Shown here piece after piece: positions 8,759-17,303 of a DNA stretch of 64,000 bases. Below the pieces are notes generated by a model. That model saw only the letters and a list, made by a program, of their open reading frames with translations, was not told the origin of the DNA and did not search any database. Origin of the DNA: Haloferax sp. Q22 (GTDB lineage Archaea > Halobacteriota > Halobacteria > Halobacteriales > Haloferacaceae); assembly GCF_001482285.1 (NCBI RefSeq), contig NZ_LOEP01000037.1, positions 1 to 64,000 on the forward strand, given 5' to 3'. Each line of letters begins with the position of its first letter. Position 1 is the first letter of the stretch. The translations under genes and the position numbers were made by a program.

Positions 8759-9769
8759 TCAGTACGGAGCGACGCAACTCGGACACATCGGCGGCGCGCC
8801 CTCGGGGAGGTCGACGCCGCAGTGGGGACACTCCCCGTCGGCGTCTGACGACGTAATCTCCGTGACCGCGTCGTCGGTCGTGTCTCGGACGCCGGCCAGC
8901 GACCCAACGCCTTCGGCCGGTGACTCCGTGGAGCCTCCCGCCGACGCAGCCCGGAGAAACCGGACCCGTTCGGCGACGAACGCAGCCGCCTCGTCGGATT
9001 CCGCGTCGAGCACCGAGTCCGGTACCCGAACCGCCTCGCCGCCCCCGCGGGCCAACAGTCCGAGTGCCTCGGCGGCGCGCCCCCGGACGAAGGCGTTCTC
9101 GTCGGCGAGTCGAGCCGAGAGCGCCGTCCGAGCCTCGGCGATTGAACCCGGCGCGCCGCAGCCGACGACCACCACCGCCGTACAGAGGTGATAGCGAACC
9201 AGTTCGTCACCGTCGTCGAGGTGTTCAGCGAGCGCCGAGACGCGGTGGCGGAGCCGGCCGGGGTCGCCGAGCGCGACGCATTCGAGCGCCTTCGCCAACT
9301 TCTGTTTCACCTCGGGTTCGTCGAACGAGAGGCCGACGCGGAGGTCCGCGAGCACTGCCGGCGAAGCGACCGCGTCGGGGTGTTCGAGCGCGACGTAGCC
9401 CAGCGCCTCGGCCGACCGGGCGCGGACGTAGTAGAACTCGTCCTCGTCGGCGAGTCGCTCGGCGAGCGACGGAATGGCGGGAGCGACCGCGTCGGGAGCG
9501 GCCGCCGCGACCGTGACGAGCGCCTTCGCAGTCAGCAATCGGACGGCGCGGTCGTCGTCGGTGAGAAACGGCGTGACGTCGGGGAGGAACGACTCGAACG
9601 CAGTCGGGCGGTCGTCGGCGAGACGTCGAAGCGCTCGGAGCGCCTGTTTCCGGTCCTCGGCCGACGCCGTTCGAAGCTCCCCGAGCGCCCCGCTCACCGC
9701 CTCGTAGGTGCTGTCTTCGACTGATTCGACGAGGCGCTCCAGCGGGGGTGCGTGGCGTGTGTCGTCCAT
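8759..9769 (-). CDS. HEAT-repeat protein with C-terminal zinc ribbon
   Basis: The protein is 336 residues from ATG 9769 (MDDTRHAPPL). Longer frames run into the transposable element and are rejected. The body is a series of about six alpha-helical HEAT-like repeats ('R.LTAKALVTVA', 'VRARSAEALGYVA', 'VRGRAAEALGLLA'). A linker follows, then a C-terminal zinc ribbon with CPHC and CPSC pairs. HEAT scaffolds bind proteins or nucleic acids; the specific partner is unknown. The TnpB element lies directly upstream and may separate this gene from its original promoter. Confidence 0.8.
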   Translation of the reverse strand: MDDTRHAPPLERLVESVEDSTYEAVSGALGELRTASAEDRKQALRALRRLADDRPTAFESFLPDVTPFLTDDDRAVRLLTAKALVTVAAAAPDAVAPAIPSLAERLADEDEFYYVRARSAEALGYVALEHPDAVASPAVLADLRVGLSFDEPEVKQKLAKALECVALGDPGRLRHRVSALAEHLDDGDELVRYHLCTAVVVVGCGAPGSIAEARTALSARLADENAFVRGRAAEALGLLARGGGEAVRVPDSVLDAESDEAAAFVAERVRFLRAASAGGSTESPAEGVGSLAGVRDTTDDAVTEITSSDADGECPHCGVDLPEGAPPMCPSCVAPY

Positions 9770-9822
9770 CGGTTCGTGCTCCTCGTTGGCGCAGTATCCC
9801 TTCGGTACAGCATTGACATCCT

Positions 9823-9842
9823 CCCGCGCCTGAAGACGCGGG
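9823..9842. repeat. Right-end hairpin of the TnpB element
   Basis: CCCGCG and CGCGGG form a 6-bp stem around an 8-base loop, 34 bases beyond the tnpB stop. It marks the element's right end and the likely 3' structure of its guide RNA. Confidence 0.6.
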
Positions 9843-9875
9843 AATCCCACGGCACCGCACCGCTGAGTTGGGATA

Positions 9876-11150
9876 TTACGGTTCGCGGTGAGCAACCTGT
9901 TCTCGTGGGGCGAAAACACCCTCACTACGGTCGAACAGGTGAACCGCTGGCTGTGCCAACCAGCCGTTATCCCTATCACCGCCATCCGTGGCGAGACTCG
10001 GGAGTACCTTTTGTCGAATATTCTCCGCACCATTCACGTCCGCGTTCGCCACCGTCTCGCACTCCTCACACACGTACAGTCCACGTTCAACGCGCTGATT
10101 CTTGTCTGTGTGACCACACACTGAACATGACTTCGACGTATCGCGTTCCGACACCAACTCCACGTCGATGCCTTCCGCTTCCGCCTTGTAGTCGAGAAGC
10201 GTTGTGAAGCGGTCGAACGCCCACCCGTGTAAGTCGAGGTTGCCGTGGTCGCCCCAATTCCGAGAGTCGCCCGTCTCGTCATCCTCTCGAATGCCGCCGA
10301 GGTCACCAACGACAAGCATCCCGACATCTCGTTCGACACACTGTTCCACGATTGCTTTCGAGAGGGAGTGTAAGAAGTGTGTCCGGCGACCAGTCCGCTT
10401 CCGGTCAAGACAAGTCGCCTCACGGGACGAGGAATCGTCGCACTTGGCCTTCTTTTTCGTGAAGTAGTATTCGTCCTCTTTGAGTGCGCCACCGGGGTAC
10501 AACACCGACTCGCCACCGAACGAGACGGCGGCAAAGTTGCAAATCCCAAGGTCAACACCAGCCACCTCGTCACCCGATGGTTCCGGGTCGATAGTGGTGC
10601 GACAGACGAACTGAAGTCGCCACTCGTCGCGTTTGTAGACGGCGCGAACCTGTTGAATATCCCACTCGGTTAGGTCAACATCTGGGCGAGTCTGGTACTC
10701 GCACAGTATGAAGTCTGAGCGGTGTTCTTTGAGGTTGCGGCCTTTCGAGAGGCGAACACGGGTGAACTGTGCATCGTGTTTGAAGCCAGCCGCTTTGAAC
10801 GACACGGTTGAACGTGGGTGGGAGTCTCCGTTTTTGCGGTAGCCGGGCGGTCGAGCACGGTCGTCGCCGTTCTGACGCTTGCCGAACCAGCCGTTGAACG
10901 CTTCAGCGAGTTCTTCGAGAACGCGCTGACTGGATTGAGAATGCAAGTCCGTGTAGCGTTCGTGGCTTTTGAGTTCGGCTTTGAGTTCCCCGTCATCGGG
11001 AATCTCGCCCGTTTCGTCCCACTGTTCTTGTGCGTAGTAGCGACCGACGTTCCAGAGTTTTGAGGCGGCCCATCCGAGTTGGTTGAGGTCGTCACGAACC
11101 TGTTGCTGGTTCGTGATCGTGGCCTCGAAGGTTCGGATGGTTCGACTCAT
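9876..11150 (-). CDS. tnpB: TnpB RNA-guided nuclease-family protein
   Basis: The protein is 424 residues. It has an N-terminal OrfB helix-turn-helix-like region and then a split RuvC nuclease: RuvC-I Asp200 in 'AGVDLGICN', RuvC-II around 'MLVVGDLGGIRED' and RuvC-III Asp371 in 'NADVNGAENIR'. A zinc finger uses Cys342, Cys345, Cys361 and Cys364. In the characterized TnpB of Deinococcus the RuvC-II position is Glu ('EDL'). Here the aligned residue is Gly282, so catalysis may use a nearby acid or be reduced. In the family, TnpB uses an RNA from the element's right end to cut DNA and keep the element at its site. Confidence 0.9.
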   Translation of the reverse strand: MSRTIRTFEATITNQQQVRDDLNQLGWAASKLWNVGRYYAQEQWDETGEIPDDGELKAELKSHERYTDLHSQSSQRVLEELAEAFNGWFGKRQNGDDRARPPGYRKNGDSHPRSTVSFKAAGFKHDAQFTRVRLSKGRNLKEHRSDFILCEYQTRPDVDLTEWDIQQVRAVYKRDEWRLQFVCRTTIDPEPSGDEVAGVDLGICNFAAVSFGGESVLYPGGALKEDEYYFTKKKAKCDDSSSREATCLDRKRTGRRTHFLHSLSKAIVEQCVERDVGMLVVGDLGGIREDDETGDSRNWGDHGNLDLHGWAFDRFTTLLDYKAEAEGIDVELVSERDTSKSCSVCGHTDKNQRVERGLYVCEECETVANADVNGAENIRQKVLPSLATDGGDRDNGWLAQPAVHLFDRSEGVFAPREQVAHREP

Positions 11151-11261
11151 TTTCTGTCTTCATAACTGGTTATGAATGCCGTTTTGTTAATAGTGGCGGT
11201 TGACGTGGAATATCCGGCTTACCATCGAACGGTGGTTGGTGTAGGGTATTGTCGGATTCAT

Positions 11262-11281
11262 CCTGCGCCTAAAGGCGCAGG
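11262..11281. repeat. Left-end hairpin of the TnpB element
   Basis: This is a perfect 9-bp stem (CCTGCGCCT / AGGCGCAGG) with an AA loop, 112 bases upstream of the tnpB start. It is the expected left-end recognition hairpin for a Y1 transposase. Confidence 0.65.
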
Positions 11282-11343
11282 TATTCTCCTTGATTCTGTA
11301 TAAGTTGGTGGGTGCGCCGCGCGCCGCCAACGCCGAGCGGGAC

Positions 11344-12600
11344 TCAGTCCAGCGGGAACCGCGCGACTGTGCCGTCGCCGACGTACGAGGCGAACACCGA
11401 CGCCGACTCGACGCGGAGCGAAAGCCGGCTGTGCGATTCGGGTTCGTACGCCCACCGCGTCTCGCCAGTCTCTCGGGCCAAAACCTCGAAGCCCCGGTCC
11501 CAAGCGGGGACGACACGAGAATCCGTGACGGCGAGCGAGTCGAGCGACGGGAGTCCGGTCACGGTGTGCCACCGCCGCGTGCCGTCGCGGCCGAAGCAGT
11601 CGACTCGGCCGAGAATCCCGCCGTCGGGGTCGTCGACGCGGCTCCCGACGAACACCGCGTCGTTCGTGGTCTCGACCGTCCGAATCATATAGCCCGCGGG
11701 GTTCGCCCATAGTTTCTCTCCCGTCTCGCGGTCAAACGCGAGCAGTTCCGCGTGCCCGTCCGCCCGGTTGCGAGTGAGGTACACCTGCGACCCGAGGACC
11801 ATCGTGCGCCCGGCGTCGCCGATGGGGGTTCGCCACCGAACGTTTCCGTCCGAGGGTTCGTAAGCCACCAGCGTCCCGTCCCACACGGCGACGACGAGTC
11901 GGGAGTCCGCGGCCACGTTTGGGAGCCACCGCTCAGGTTCGGTCCGCCACCGGACGCTCCCATCCGACGGCGAGAGCGAGACGACGCGCGATTCGGTCTC
12001 GCTCACCGGCACGCGAACCACGACCGAGTCGTCGGTGAGGCCGTCGAGGAAATACGACGAGACGGCCAGTTCGAAGCGTCGGTCGCCGGTCTGCGGGTCG
12101 TAGCCCGTGAGCGTGTTCTCCGGGCCCGCGAAGTCGAGTTCGGCGACGAGCGACTCGGTGCGGACGAGCCGCGCTCGGTGGGCCGTGCCCTCGTCCCGCC
12201 ACAGTTCGTCGCCCGAGGAATCGACGGCGTAGAGGTCGCCGTCGGTGCTGTGGACGTGGTACGGGCCGCCGGACGGCGGGGCGACGGGGCGCGTCTCTAT
12301 CGGGCCGCCCGTCTCGAACCGGAGTGCAGTCGACCCGTCCTCGCGCCGCAGGCCGTACAGCGCCTTGTCCTGCATCCCGGTGAGGACGAGGTCATCGGTG
12401 ACGGCGGGCGGACCGGCCATGAACGCCCCGTCGATGTCGCGTCGCCAGACCGGCCGTCTCCCGCCGAGATCCGGAATCGCGCTACAGCCGGCGATGGCGA
12501 GCGAGCCGACGGCCGCAAGGCCGCCGAGCACCTCGCGGCGGGAGACGTTTCGGTCCCGGGTTCCGTCCGACTCCGTCCGCCCCGAGCGCTCACTCGGCAT
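11344..12600 (-). CDS. Secreted PQQ-repeat lipoprotein (distal gene of pair)
   Basis: The protein is 418 residues. The N-terminus has a Tat signal (NVSRREVLGGLAAVG) and lipobox (AIAGCS), so the propeller sits outside the membrane. Repeated blades such as 'GDRRFELAVSSYF', 'DGSVRWRTEPERW' and 'GEKLWANPAGY' identify the PQQ-like/BamB class. Its ATG overlaps the end of the upstream paralogue by 11 bases, so the two are translated from one transcript. The TnpB element lies just beyond its 3' end. The ligand is unknown. Confidence 0.8.
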   Translation of the reverse strand: MPSERSGRTESDGTRDRNVSRREVLGGLAAVGSLAIAGCSAIPDLGGRRPVWRRDIDGAFMAGPPAVTDDLVLTGMQDKALYGLRREDGSTALRFETGGPIETRPVAPPSGGPYHVHSTDGDLYAVDSSGDELWRDEGTAHRARLVRTESLVAELDFAGPENTLTGYDPQTGDRRFELAVSSYFLDGLTDDSVVVRVPVSETESRVVSLSPSDGSVRWRTEPERWLPNVAADSRLVVAVWDGTLVAYEPSDGNVRWRTPIGDAGRTMVLGSQVYLTRNRADGHAELLAFDRETGEKLWANPAGYMIRTVETTNDAVFVGSRVDDPDGGILGRVDCFGRDGTRRWHTVTGLPSLDSLAVTDSRVVPAWDRGFEVLARETGETRWAYEPESHSRLSLRVESASVFASYVGDGTVARFPLD

Positions 12601-13780
12601 CGAGCACCTCCGAGTCGAGGCGGGCGAGTTGCCACTCCTGTCCGAGGTAGACGCCGTCGCCCGCTGTGACGGCCCAGTTCACCGTGCCGCCGTCTTGGTA
12701 GCCCTCGAACCGGTAGTCGCCGAGGAGAGTGCCGTCGGTCGCGTGGACGTACAGCGCGGTCGGGTCGAACGGGACGGTCCCGCTGTGCCCCCGGACGAGG
12801 ATATCCGACCCCACGACGGTCACCAGTCGGTCGCCGACGCGGGTCGGCCCGCAGGTCACGGGGCCGGCCAGTTCGCGCCGCCACAGCCGGGTTCCCGACT
12901 CGGCGTCGAAGGCGTACAGGAAGTAGTCCGCGCCGCCGACATACACGCGGCCGTCGGAGACGAGCGGCCGGGCGAACACGGTGTTTTGGAGCGGCGCGCG
13001 CCACCGAACCTCGCCGGTCGCCGCGTCGAGCGCCAGCAGTTCCTCGGTCGCGCTCCCGACGAAGACGGTGTCACCGGTGACCGTCACCGACGACGGCGAC
13101 GGACCCACGTCGACGCGCCACGATTCGGAGCCATCGGTGGCGAACCGACGGAGCGTTCCGTCGAGGACAGGCGCGACGACGCCGGCATCGGAGCCGTCGC
13201 CGGCAGGTGCGGCGGCGGGCGCACCGGCGAGCGAGGACGGAAGCTCGGCGCGGAAGCGTCGGTCGCCCTCCTCGCGGGACAGCCCGAGCAGTCGGTCCAC
13301 CACGTCGTTTTCCGTGCCCGAGATGGGGAAGACGACGGTGTCGTCGGCGACGACGGGCGGGTACTGAACGACGCCCGAGTCGGCTCTGTCGACGCCCGCC
13401 AACCCGGTGTTCCACGCTCGCTCGCCCGCCTCGTAATCGACCGCCGTGGCCCGCCCTGTCTTCGAGAACAGGTACGCGTAGTGGTCGTCGACACCGAGAG
13501 GCGACCGATAGCCCTTCCGGCCGGTCACCGCCCATCGCTCCTCGCCGGTCTCGGGGTCGAGCGCGGACACCATCGGGTCAGCGTGAAACGGGCTCCCGGT
13601 TCCGACGAGCAGGGGGCCGGACGGCGGGCGCAAGGCGCGGGTCGGAGTTCGCACGCCCGCCGTCCACGCGGTCGGCATCGGGAGCGAATCGTCGTGGCCC
13701 GTGAGGGTCGCACAGCCGGCGAGCCCGGCGGCGAGCGCCGGAATCGCCTTCAGCGCGTCGCGTCGCGAATAGGAGGGCAT
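12590..13780 (-). CDS. Secreted PQQ-repeat lipoprotein (proximal gene of pair)
   Basis: The protein is 396 residues, beginning MPSYSRRDALKAIPALAAGLAGC, a short Tat signal plus lipobox. The blades ('GERAWNTGLAG', 'GEVRWRAPLQNTVF', 'GTRLWRRELAG') repeat every 40-50 residues. It is transcribed away from a second PQQ pair that starts 128 bases away on the other strand. A TATTATC element about 25 bases upstream of the ATG fits a leaderless promoter. It is related to, but clearly diverged from, the neighbouring copies. Confidence 0.8.
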   Translation of the reverse strand: MPSYSRRDALKAIPALAAGLAGCATLTGHDDSLPMPTAWTAGVRTPTRALRPPSGPLLVGTGSPFHADPMVSALDPETGEERWAVTGRKGYRSPLGVDDHYAYLFSKTGRATAVDYEAGERAWNTGLAGVDRADSGVVQYPPVVADDTVVFPISGTENDVVDRLLGLSREEGDRRFRAELPSSLAGAPAAAPAGDGSDAGVVAPVLDGTLRRFATDGSESWRVDVGPSPSSVTVTGDTVFVGSATEELLALDAATGEVRWRAPLQNTVFARPLVSDGRVYVGGADYFLYAFDAESGTRLWRRELAGPVTCGPTRVGDRLVTVVGSDILVRGHSGTVPFDPTALYVHATDGTLLGDYRFEGYQDGGTVNWAVTAGDGVYLGQEWQLARLDSEVLDAE

Positions 13781-13908
13781 CAGCGAGGACGTGTGGCCCG
13801 GCTGATAATACTCCTGTTGGTTTCGACGGCGGCGCGACCGGCCGCGGCCGGCGGGTCTCCGAGCGGGGAGCCACGAAGGTTTTTATCCCGCGCCGAGACG
13901 GCGGGCGT
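13781..13908. promoter_or_regulatory. Divergent promoter of the two PQQ gene pairs
   Basis: These 128 bases hold outward-facing TATA-like elements: ATAATAC near 13804-13811 for the minus genes and TTTTTAT near 13880-13886 for the plus genes. A perfect 14-base palindrome CCGGCCGCGGCCGG at 13838-13851 lies between them. The palindrome is very GC-rich and could be compositional. Confidence 0.45.
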
Positions 13909-15198
13909 ATGCTCTCCAGACGAGAGGTGCTGGCCGCGGGCGGAGCCGCGCTCGCGGGTGGCCTCGCCGGCTGTGGTAGTTCCCCGCCGACCCCGGACGC
14001 GACGTTCGACGCGCCGACGACGGCGTGGCCGACCGCCGGCTACGACCCGCAGGCGACGGGTCACGCGCCCGCCGGCCCGACCGAGGGAACCGTCTCGTGG
14101 AGCGTCTCGCGGAGTTCCGCCGACCCACCGCTCTACGGCGCGCTCTCCCCGCCGGTCGTCGCCGACGGCACCGTCTACGTCGCCGGGCTCGCTACCCACT
14201 ATTACAGGCCGGACGACTTCGTGAGCCCACTGGCCGCAATCGACGCCGCATCCGGGTCGCTCCAGTGGGTCGAAGGCTTCGCGGACGGCCTCGGCGGCAG
14301 CCCCGCAGTCGCCGGTGACGGCTCCGGAACCGTCGTCATCGGCGGTTACGACGGCACGCTCCACGCCGTCGGAAGTGACGGGTCAAGCGAGTGGACCGCG
14401 GACCTCGGCGGCCGGCTCGGCACGCCGATGGCGTACGGAGACCGGCTGTACGTCGAAAGCGGCAGCGGTCGCCTGCACGCCGTCGGAAGCGACGGGAGTC
14501 GGCTGTGGGCCGCTGACAGACCGGGGCCGACGGAGCTCCTCGTCGGTCCGGACGAACCGGTCGAAACCACGATGCCCGTCGCCGACGACCGCGGCGTCTA
14601 TGCCGCCTTCACGCCGTTCGAGCGGGAGCGCGAGGCGGTCGTCGTCCTCGGCTACGACCACGGCGGCGGGCGGCGCTGGCGGACGGTGCTCGACGGGCGG
14701 TACGGCCGGTCACCCAACGGCCTCGCCGTCACCGACGACGTGCTGTACGCGACCGTCGGCGGAACCGTCTACGCGCTGGACCCCGACACCGGCGAGCAGC
14801 GGTGGCAGTTCGTAACCGGTTCGGCTGTGGCAGGCCCGCCGACGGTCGACGACGAGCGAGTCTATGTCGGCGGGAAGAACCTCTACGCGCTCTCGCGGAG
14901 CGAGGGCGTCGAACAGTGGCGTGTGGTGAACGAAGCGCCGCCGAGCTACGACCGCGACCCGACGGCACTCCCGTATCTCGCTCGTCCCCCCGTTGCCGAC
15001 GGGCGGGTCTACATCCGAACCGGAGCGGTCTCCGCCGCCGACGGGACGCGGCTGTGGGGCGGCGACGCCGACGAGTGGCTTCGGAGCGGGAACTACTTCG
15101 CCGAGCCGTACTACAGGCGGCCGGTGGCGTCGCCGGTCGTCACCGGGGACGCGATGTATCTGACCCACGCGCACCACGGGGTGGTGAAGGTCGCATGA
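13909..15198 (+). CDS. Secreted PQQ-repeat lipoprotein
   Basis: The protein is 429 residues with an N-terminus MLSRREVLAAGGAALAGGLAGCG (Tat plus lipobox). The propeller blades include 'GSLQWVEGFADGLGG', 'GSSEWTADLGG', 'GEQRWQFVTG' and 'GVEQWRVVNEA'. It ends in an ATGA overlap with the next PQQ gene, indicating translational coupling. The start follows a TTTTTAT element by about 25 bases, so leaderless translation is likely. The ligand and enzymatic role are unknown; a scaffold in surface assembly is as plausible as an enzyme. Confidence 0.8.
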   Translation: MLSRREVLAAGGAALAGGLAGCGSSPPTPDATFDAPTTAWPTAGYDPQATGHAPAGPTEGTVSWSVSRSSADPPLYGALSPPVVADGTVYVAGLATHYYRPDDFVSPLAAIDAASGSLQWVEGFADGLGGSPAVAGDGSGTVVIGGYDGTLHAVGSDGSSEWTADLGGRLGTPMAYGDRLYVESGSGRLHAVGSDGSRLWAADRPGPTELLVGPDEPVETTMPVADDRGVYAAFTPFEREREAVVVLGYDHGGGRRWRTVLDGRYGRSPNGLAVTDDVLYATVGGTVYALDPDTGEQRWQFVTGSAVAGPPTVDDERVYVGGKNLYALSRSEGVEQWRVVNEAPPSYDRDPTALPYLARPPVADGRVYIRTGAVSAADGTRLWGGDADEWLRSGNYFAEPYYRRPVASPVVTGDAMYLTHAHHGVVKVA

Positions 15199-16418
15199 CC
15201 GACACCGGCAAGCGACCGACTCGGCGACGGCTCTTGGCGAGTCTCGGAAGCGCCGCCGTCATCGGCGCGGCGGGCTGTCTCGGAACGCGGTCGGAACACA
15301 ACCCGACGAGCGGGGAGTGCCCCAAGTACGACCCCGTCGAACCCGCGACGACGGACTGGCGCGGCGTGATGGGCCCGGCGACGAACACCGGAGCCGTCGC
15401 GGCCGAGGCGATCCCCAAGGGCGACCTCGGAATAGACTGGACGGTGCCCGTCGAGACCTACGTCGGCCACCACGTCCCGGTCGTCGCCGACGACACCGTC
15501 TACGTCCACGACATGGACGACGAACTCTCCGCGGTCGACGCCGAGACCGGCGAGCGAGTGTGGACCAGACCGCTCGCCGACCCCGAACCCGCGCCCGCAG
15601 TCGGCGGCGGGACGCTCGTCGTCGTGACCAACGCGGAGACCCACGCGTTCGACGCGGCGACGGGAGACCGGCGCTGGAAGCGAGAAGACCTCGACGGCGG
15701 CATCTTCGGCGCGAGTCCTATCGTCGCGGGCGACACCGTCTACGTCCAATCTGGCGTGGCGACCCACGCGCTGGCGCGTTCGACCGGCGAGACCCGCTGG
15801 CGGGCCGCGACCGGGTTCCCCTCCGACTCGACGCCCGCGGTCGACGGCGACACGGTCTACACCGCCGGTGACGACACCTACGTCCGGGCGCTGGATACGG
15901 CCGACGGGACGGAGCGCTGGCGCGCGAAGACGAGCGCCCGAATCGCGTGTAACGTCTCGATCGTCGAGGGGACCGTCCTCGTCGGGACAGCGGCCGGAAA
16001 CGTGCTCGGATTCGACGCCGAGAGCGGCGAGGAGCGCTGGCGCTATCGGCTCGAACCGAGGAAGACGAGGGACGAAAGCCGCCCGAGGCGGCCCGAGACC
16101 ATCGCGACCGACGGCAGTCGAGTGTACGTCGCGACCGACGACCGACTGGTCACGCTCGCGCTGGCTGACGGGACCCGCTGTTGGGACAACCGGAACTACG
16201 CCGGGGGGTACGCGAGCGGCATCGCCGTCGGTGCGGGGAAGGTGTTCGTCCCGACGCACGACGACGGAGGCGGCGCAATGACCGTCCTCGACGCCCCCAC
16301 CGGGAGTACGCAACAGGAACTGATCGGAGACAAACGCCAACGCTTCGACATCGGCCCGAGCGTCGCCGGAGGCGGCGTCTACTTCGCCGGCCGGAGCGCC
16401 GTCGTTCGACTGAGTTAG
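15195..16418 (+). CDS. Secreted PQQ-repeat lipoprotein (coupled second gene)
   Basis: The protein is 407 residues. The ATG at 15195 overlaps the previous stop (ATGA) and gives MTDTGKRPTRRRLLASLG with a lipobox (GAAGCLG); the preceding GGTGAAGG could act as a ribosome site. The propeller blades include 'GERVWTRPLADPEP', 'GETRWRAATGFPSD', 'GTERWRAKTSAR' and 'GEERWRYRLEP'. A Cys near the mature N-terminus ('SGECPKYDP') is not shared with its neighbours. The convergent Bat-type regulator follows 66 bases downstream. Confidence 0.8.
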   Translation: MTDTGKRPTRRRLLASLGSAAVIGAAGCLGTRSEHNPTSGECPKYDPVEPATTDWRGVMGPATNTGAVAAEAIPKGDLGIDWTVPVETYVGHHVPVVADDTVYVHDMDDELSAVDAETGERVWTRPLADPEPAPAVGGGTLVVVTNAETHAFDAATGDRRWKREDLDGGIFGASPIVAGDTVYVQSGVATHALARSTGETRWRAATGFPSDSTPAVDGDTVYTAGDDTYVRALDTADGTERWRAKTSARIACNVSIVEGTVLVGTAAGNVLGFDAESGEERWRYRLEPRKTRDESRPRRPETIATDGSRVYVATDDRLVTLALADGTRCWDNRNYAGGYASGIAVGAGKVFVPTHDDGGGAMTVLDAPTGSTQQELIGDKRQRFDIGPSVAGGGVYFAGRSAVVRLS

Positions 16419-16484
16419 ACCGACCGCCGGGCGCGACTCGGCCGGTCAGGCCGTCGCTCGTTGGTTCTTCGGGTCGTTGGCTCG

Positions 16485-17171
16485 TCAGTTCGGAAGCGGC
16501 GGCCACGTCGTCGCCACCGTCTCCGCGATGAGCCGGGTCTGTGCCCGTCGGAGTCGCTCAGAGGCCGAGGAGGCGGTGATACCAAGTTCGTCGGCGACCT
16601 CCCGCAGGGTTGCCCCGCGGGGGATGTCGAAGTAGCCCAGTTCGTACGCCGTCCGGAGCGCCTCGTCCTGTCGGTCGGTGAGCCCCTCGCCCGGCGGTTC
16701 GGGGTCGCCGTCGCGGGCGAGTCGTCGGAGTTCGAAGCTGGCGTTCCGCCGCCAGAACGATGCGAACCGCCCGAATGCGTCGCGGTCCGCGAACCAGCCT
16801 GTCTGCCGCCAACCACTCTGTCGGACCTCGATGCGCTCGATAATGGCGTCGACGGTGGCGAGGGCCTCCAGTCCGGCGAGGTCGTCGAGGCTGTCTCCGA
16901 GTTGTTCTTCGAAGCTCAGCGCCGGAACAGCCTGATACCGGCGGGTCTCGCCCGACTCGCCGATGCGCGTCCAGTCGGCCACGTCGAAGGCGTCACCCAT
17001 GGCGGTTTCGAGCGCCCGCGTCTCTCCCCCGGTGACCGTCACGATGAACATCGGCCGCTCGCCGTGGTTGTACTGGAGTTCCAACGCGAGCGTCGCCTCC
17101 GGAACCGCCGCCGCGACCCCGGTCAGCGGGAGCGCGCCGCAGTCGATGTCGAACTCGGCGATGAGACCCAT
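16485..17171 (-). CDS. Bacterio-opsin-activator-type HTH regulator
   Basis: The protein is 228 residues. The C-terminal region 'LTDRQDEALRTAYELGYFDIPRGATLREVADELGITASSASERLRRAQTRLI' is the HTH_10/Bat-type DNA-binding domain found across haloarchaea. The N-terminal 150 residues resemble the GAF-like bacterioopsin/DmsR sensing part and have no recognizable cofactor motif. It converges on the PQQ genes and diverges from the alpha/beta hydrolase. A role in regulating either neighbour is inferred from position only. Confidence 0.85.
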   Translation of the reverse strand: MGLIAEFDIDCGALPLTGVAAAVPEATLALELQYNHGERPMFIVTVTGGETRALETAMGDAFDVADWTRIGESGETRRYQAVPALSFEEQLGDSLDDLAGLEALATVDAIIERIEVRQSGWRQTGWFADRDAFGRFASFWRRNASFELRRLARDGDPEPPGEGLTDRQDEALRTAYELGYFDIPRGATLREVADELGITASSASERLRRAQTRLIAETVATTWPPLPN

Positions 17172-17303
17172 ACGCCCGCTCTCTCGGCGGTCGATTATGG
17201 GCGTGTCGAAGCGGCCGAAACGGTCGATGCGCGTGGGAGCTACTTAAACGACCGCACGGCTGAGAGTGCGACTTAGCCGCCGCCGGCGACAAGCGAGACC
17301 GCG

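Larger units (their letters stand above)
9813..11285 (-). mobile_element. IS200/IS605-group (IS1341-type) element with tnpB only
   Basis: A tnpB gene is bounded by the two hairpin ends expected of this group. At the right end (3' of tnpB) CCCGCG (9823-9828) pairs with CGCGGG (9837-9842), followed by the GGATGTCAA-like terminus at about 9813-9820. At the left end is a perfect 9-bp stem, CCTGCGCCT (11262-11270) with AGGCGCAGG (11273-11281). No Y1 transposase (tnpA) is present, so movement would need one in trans. The exact boundaries are estimates. The 3' part of tnpB with the right-end hairpin is the expected source of the guide (omega/re) RNA, and the guide would read outward into the start of the HEAT gene's upstream region. 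Confidence 0.75.

Noticed and set aside
9813-11285. A complete IS605 element with tnpA
   Set aside because: No Y1 transposase gene is found between or beside the two hairpin ends.
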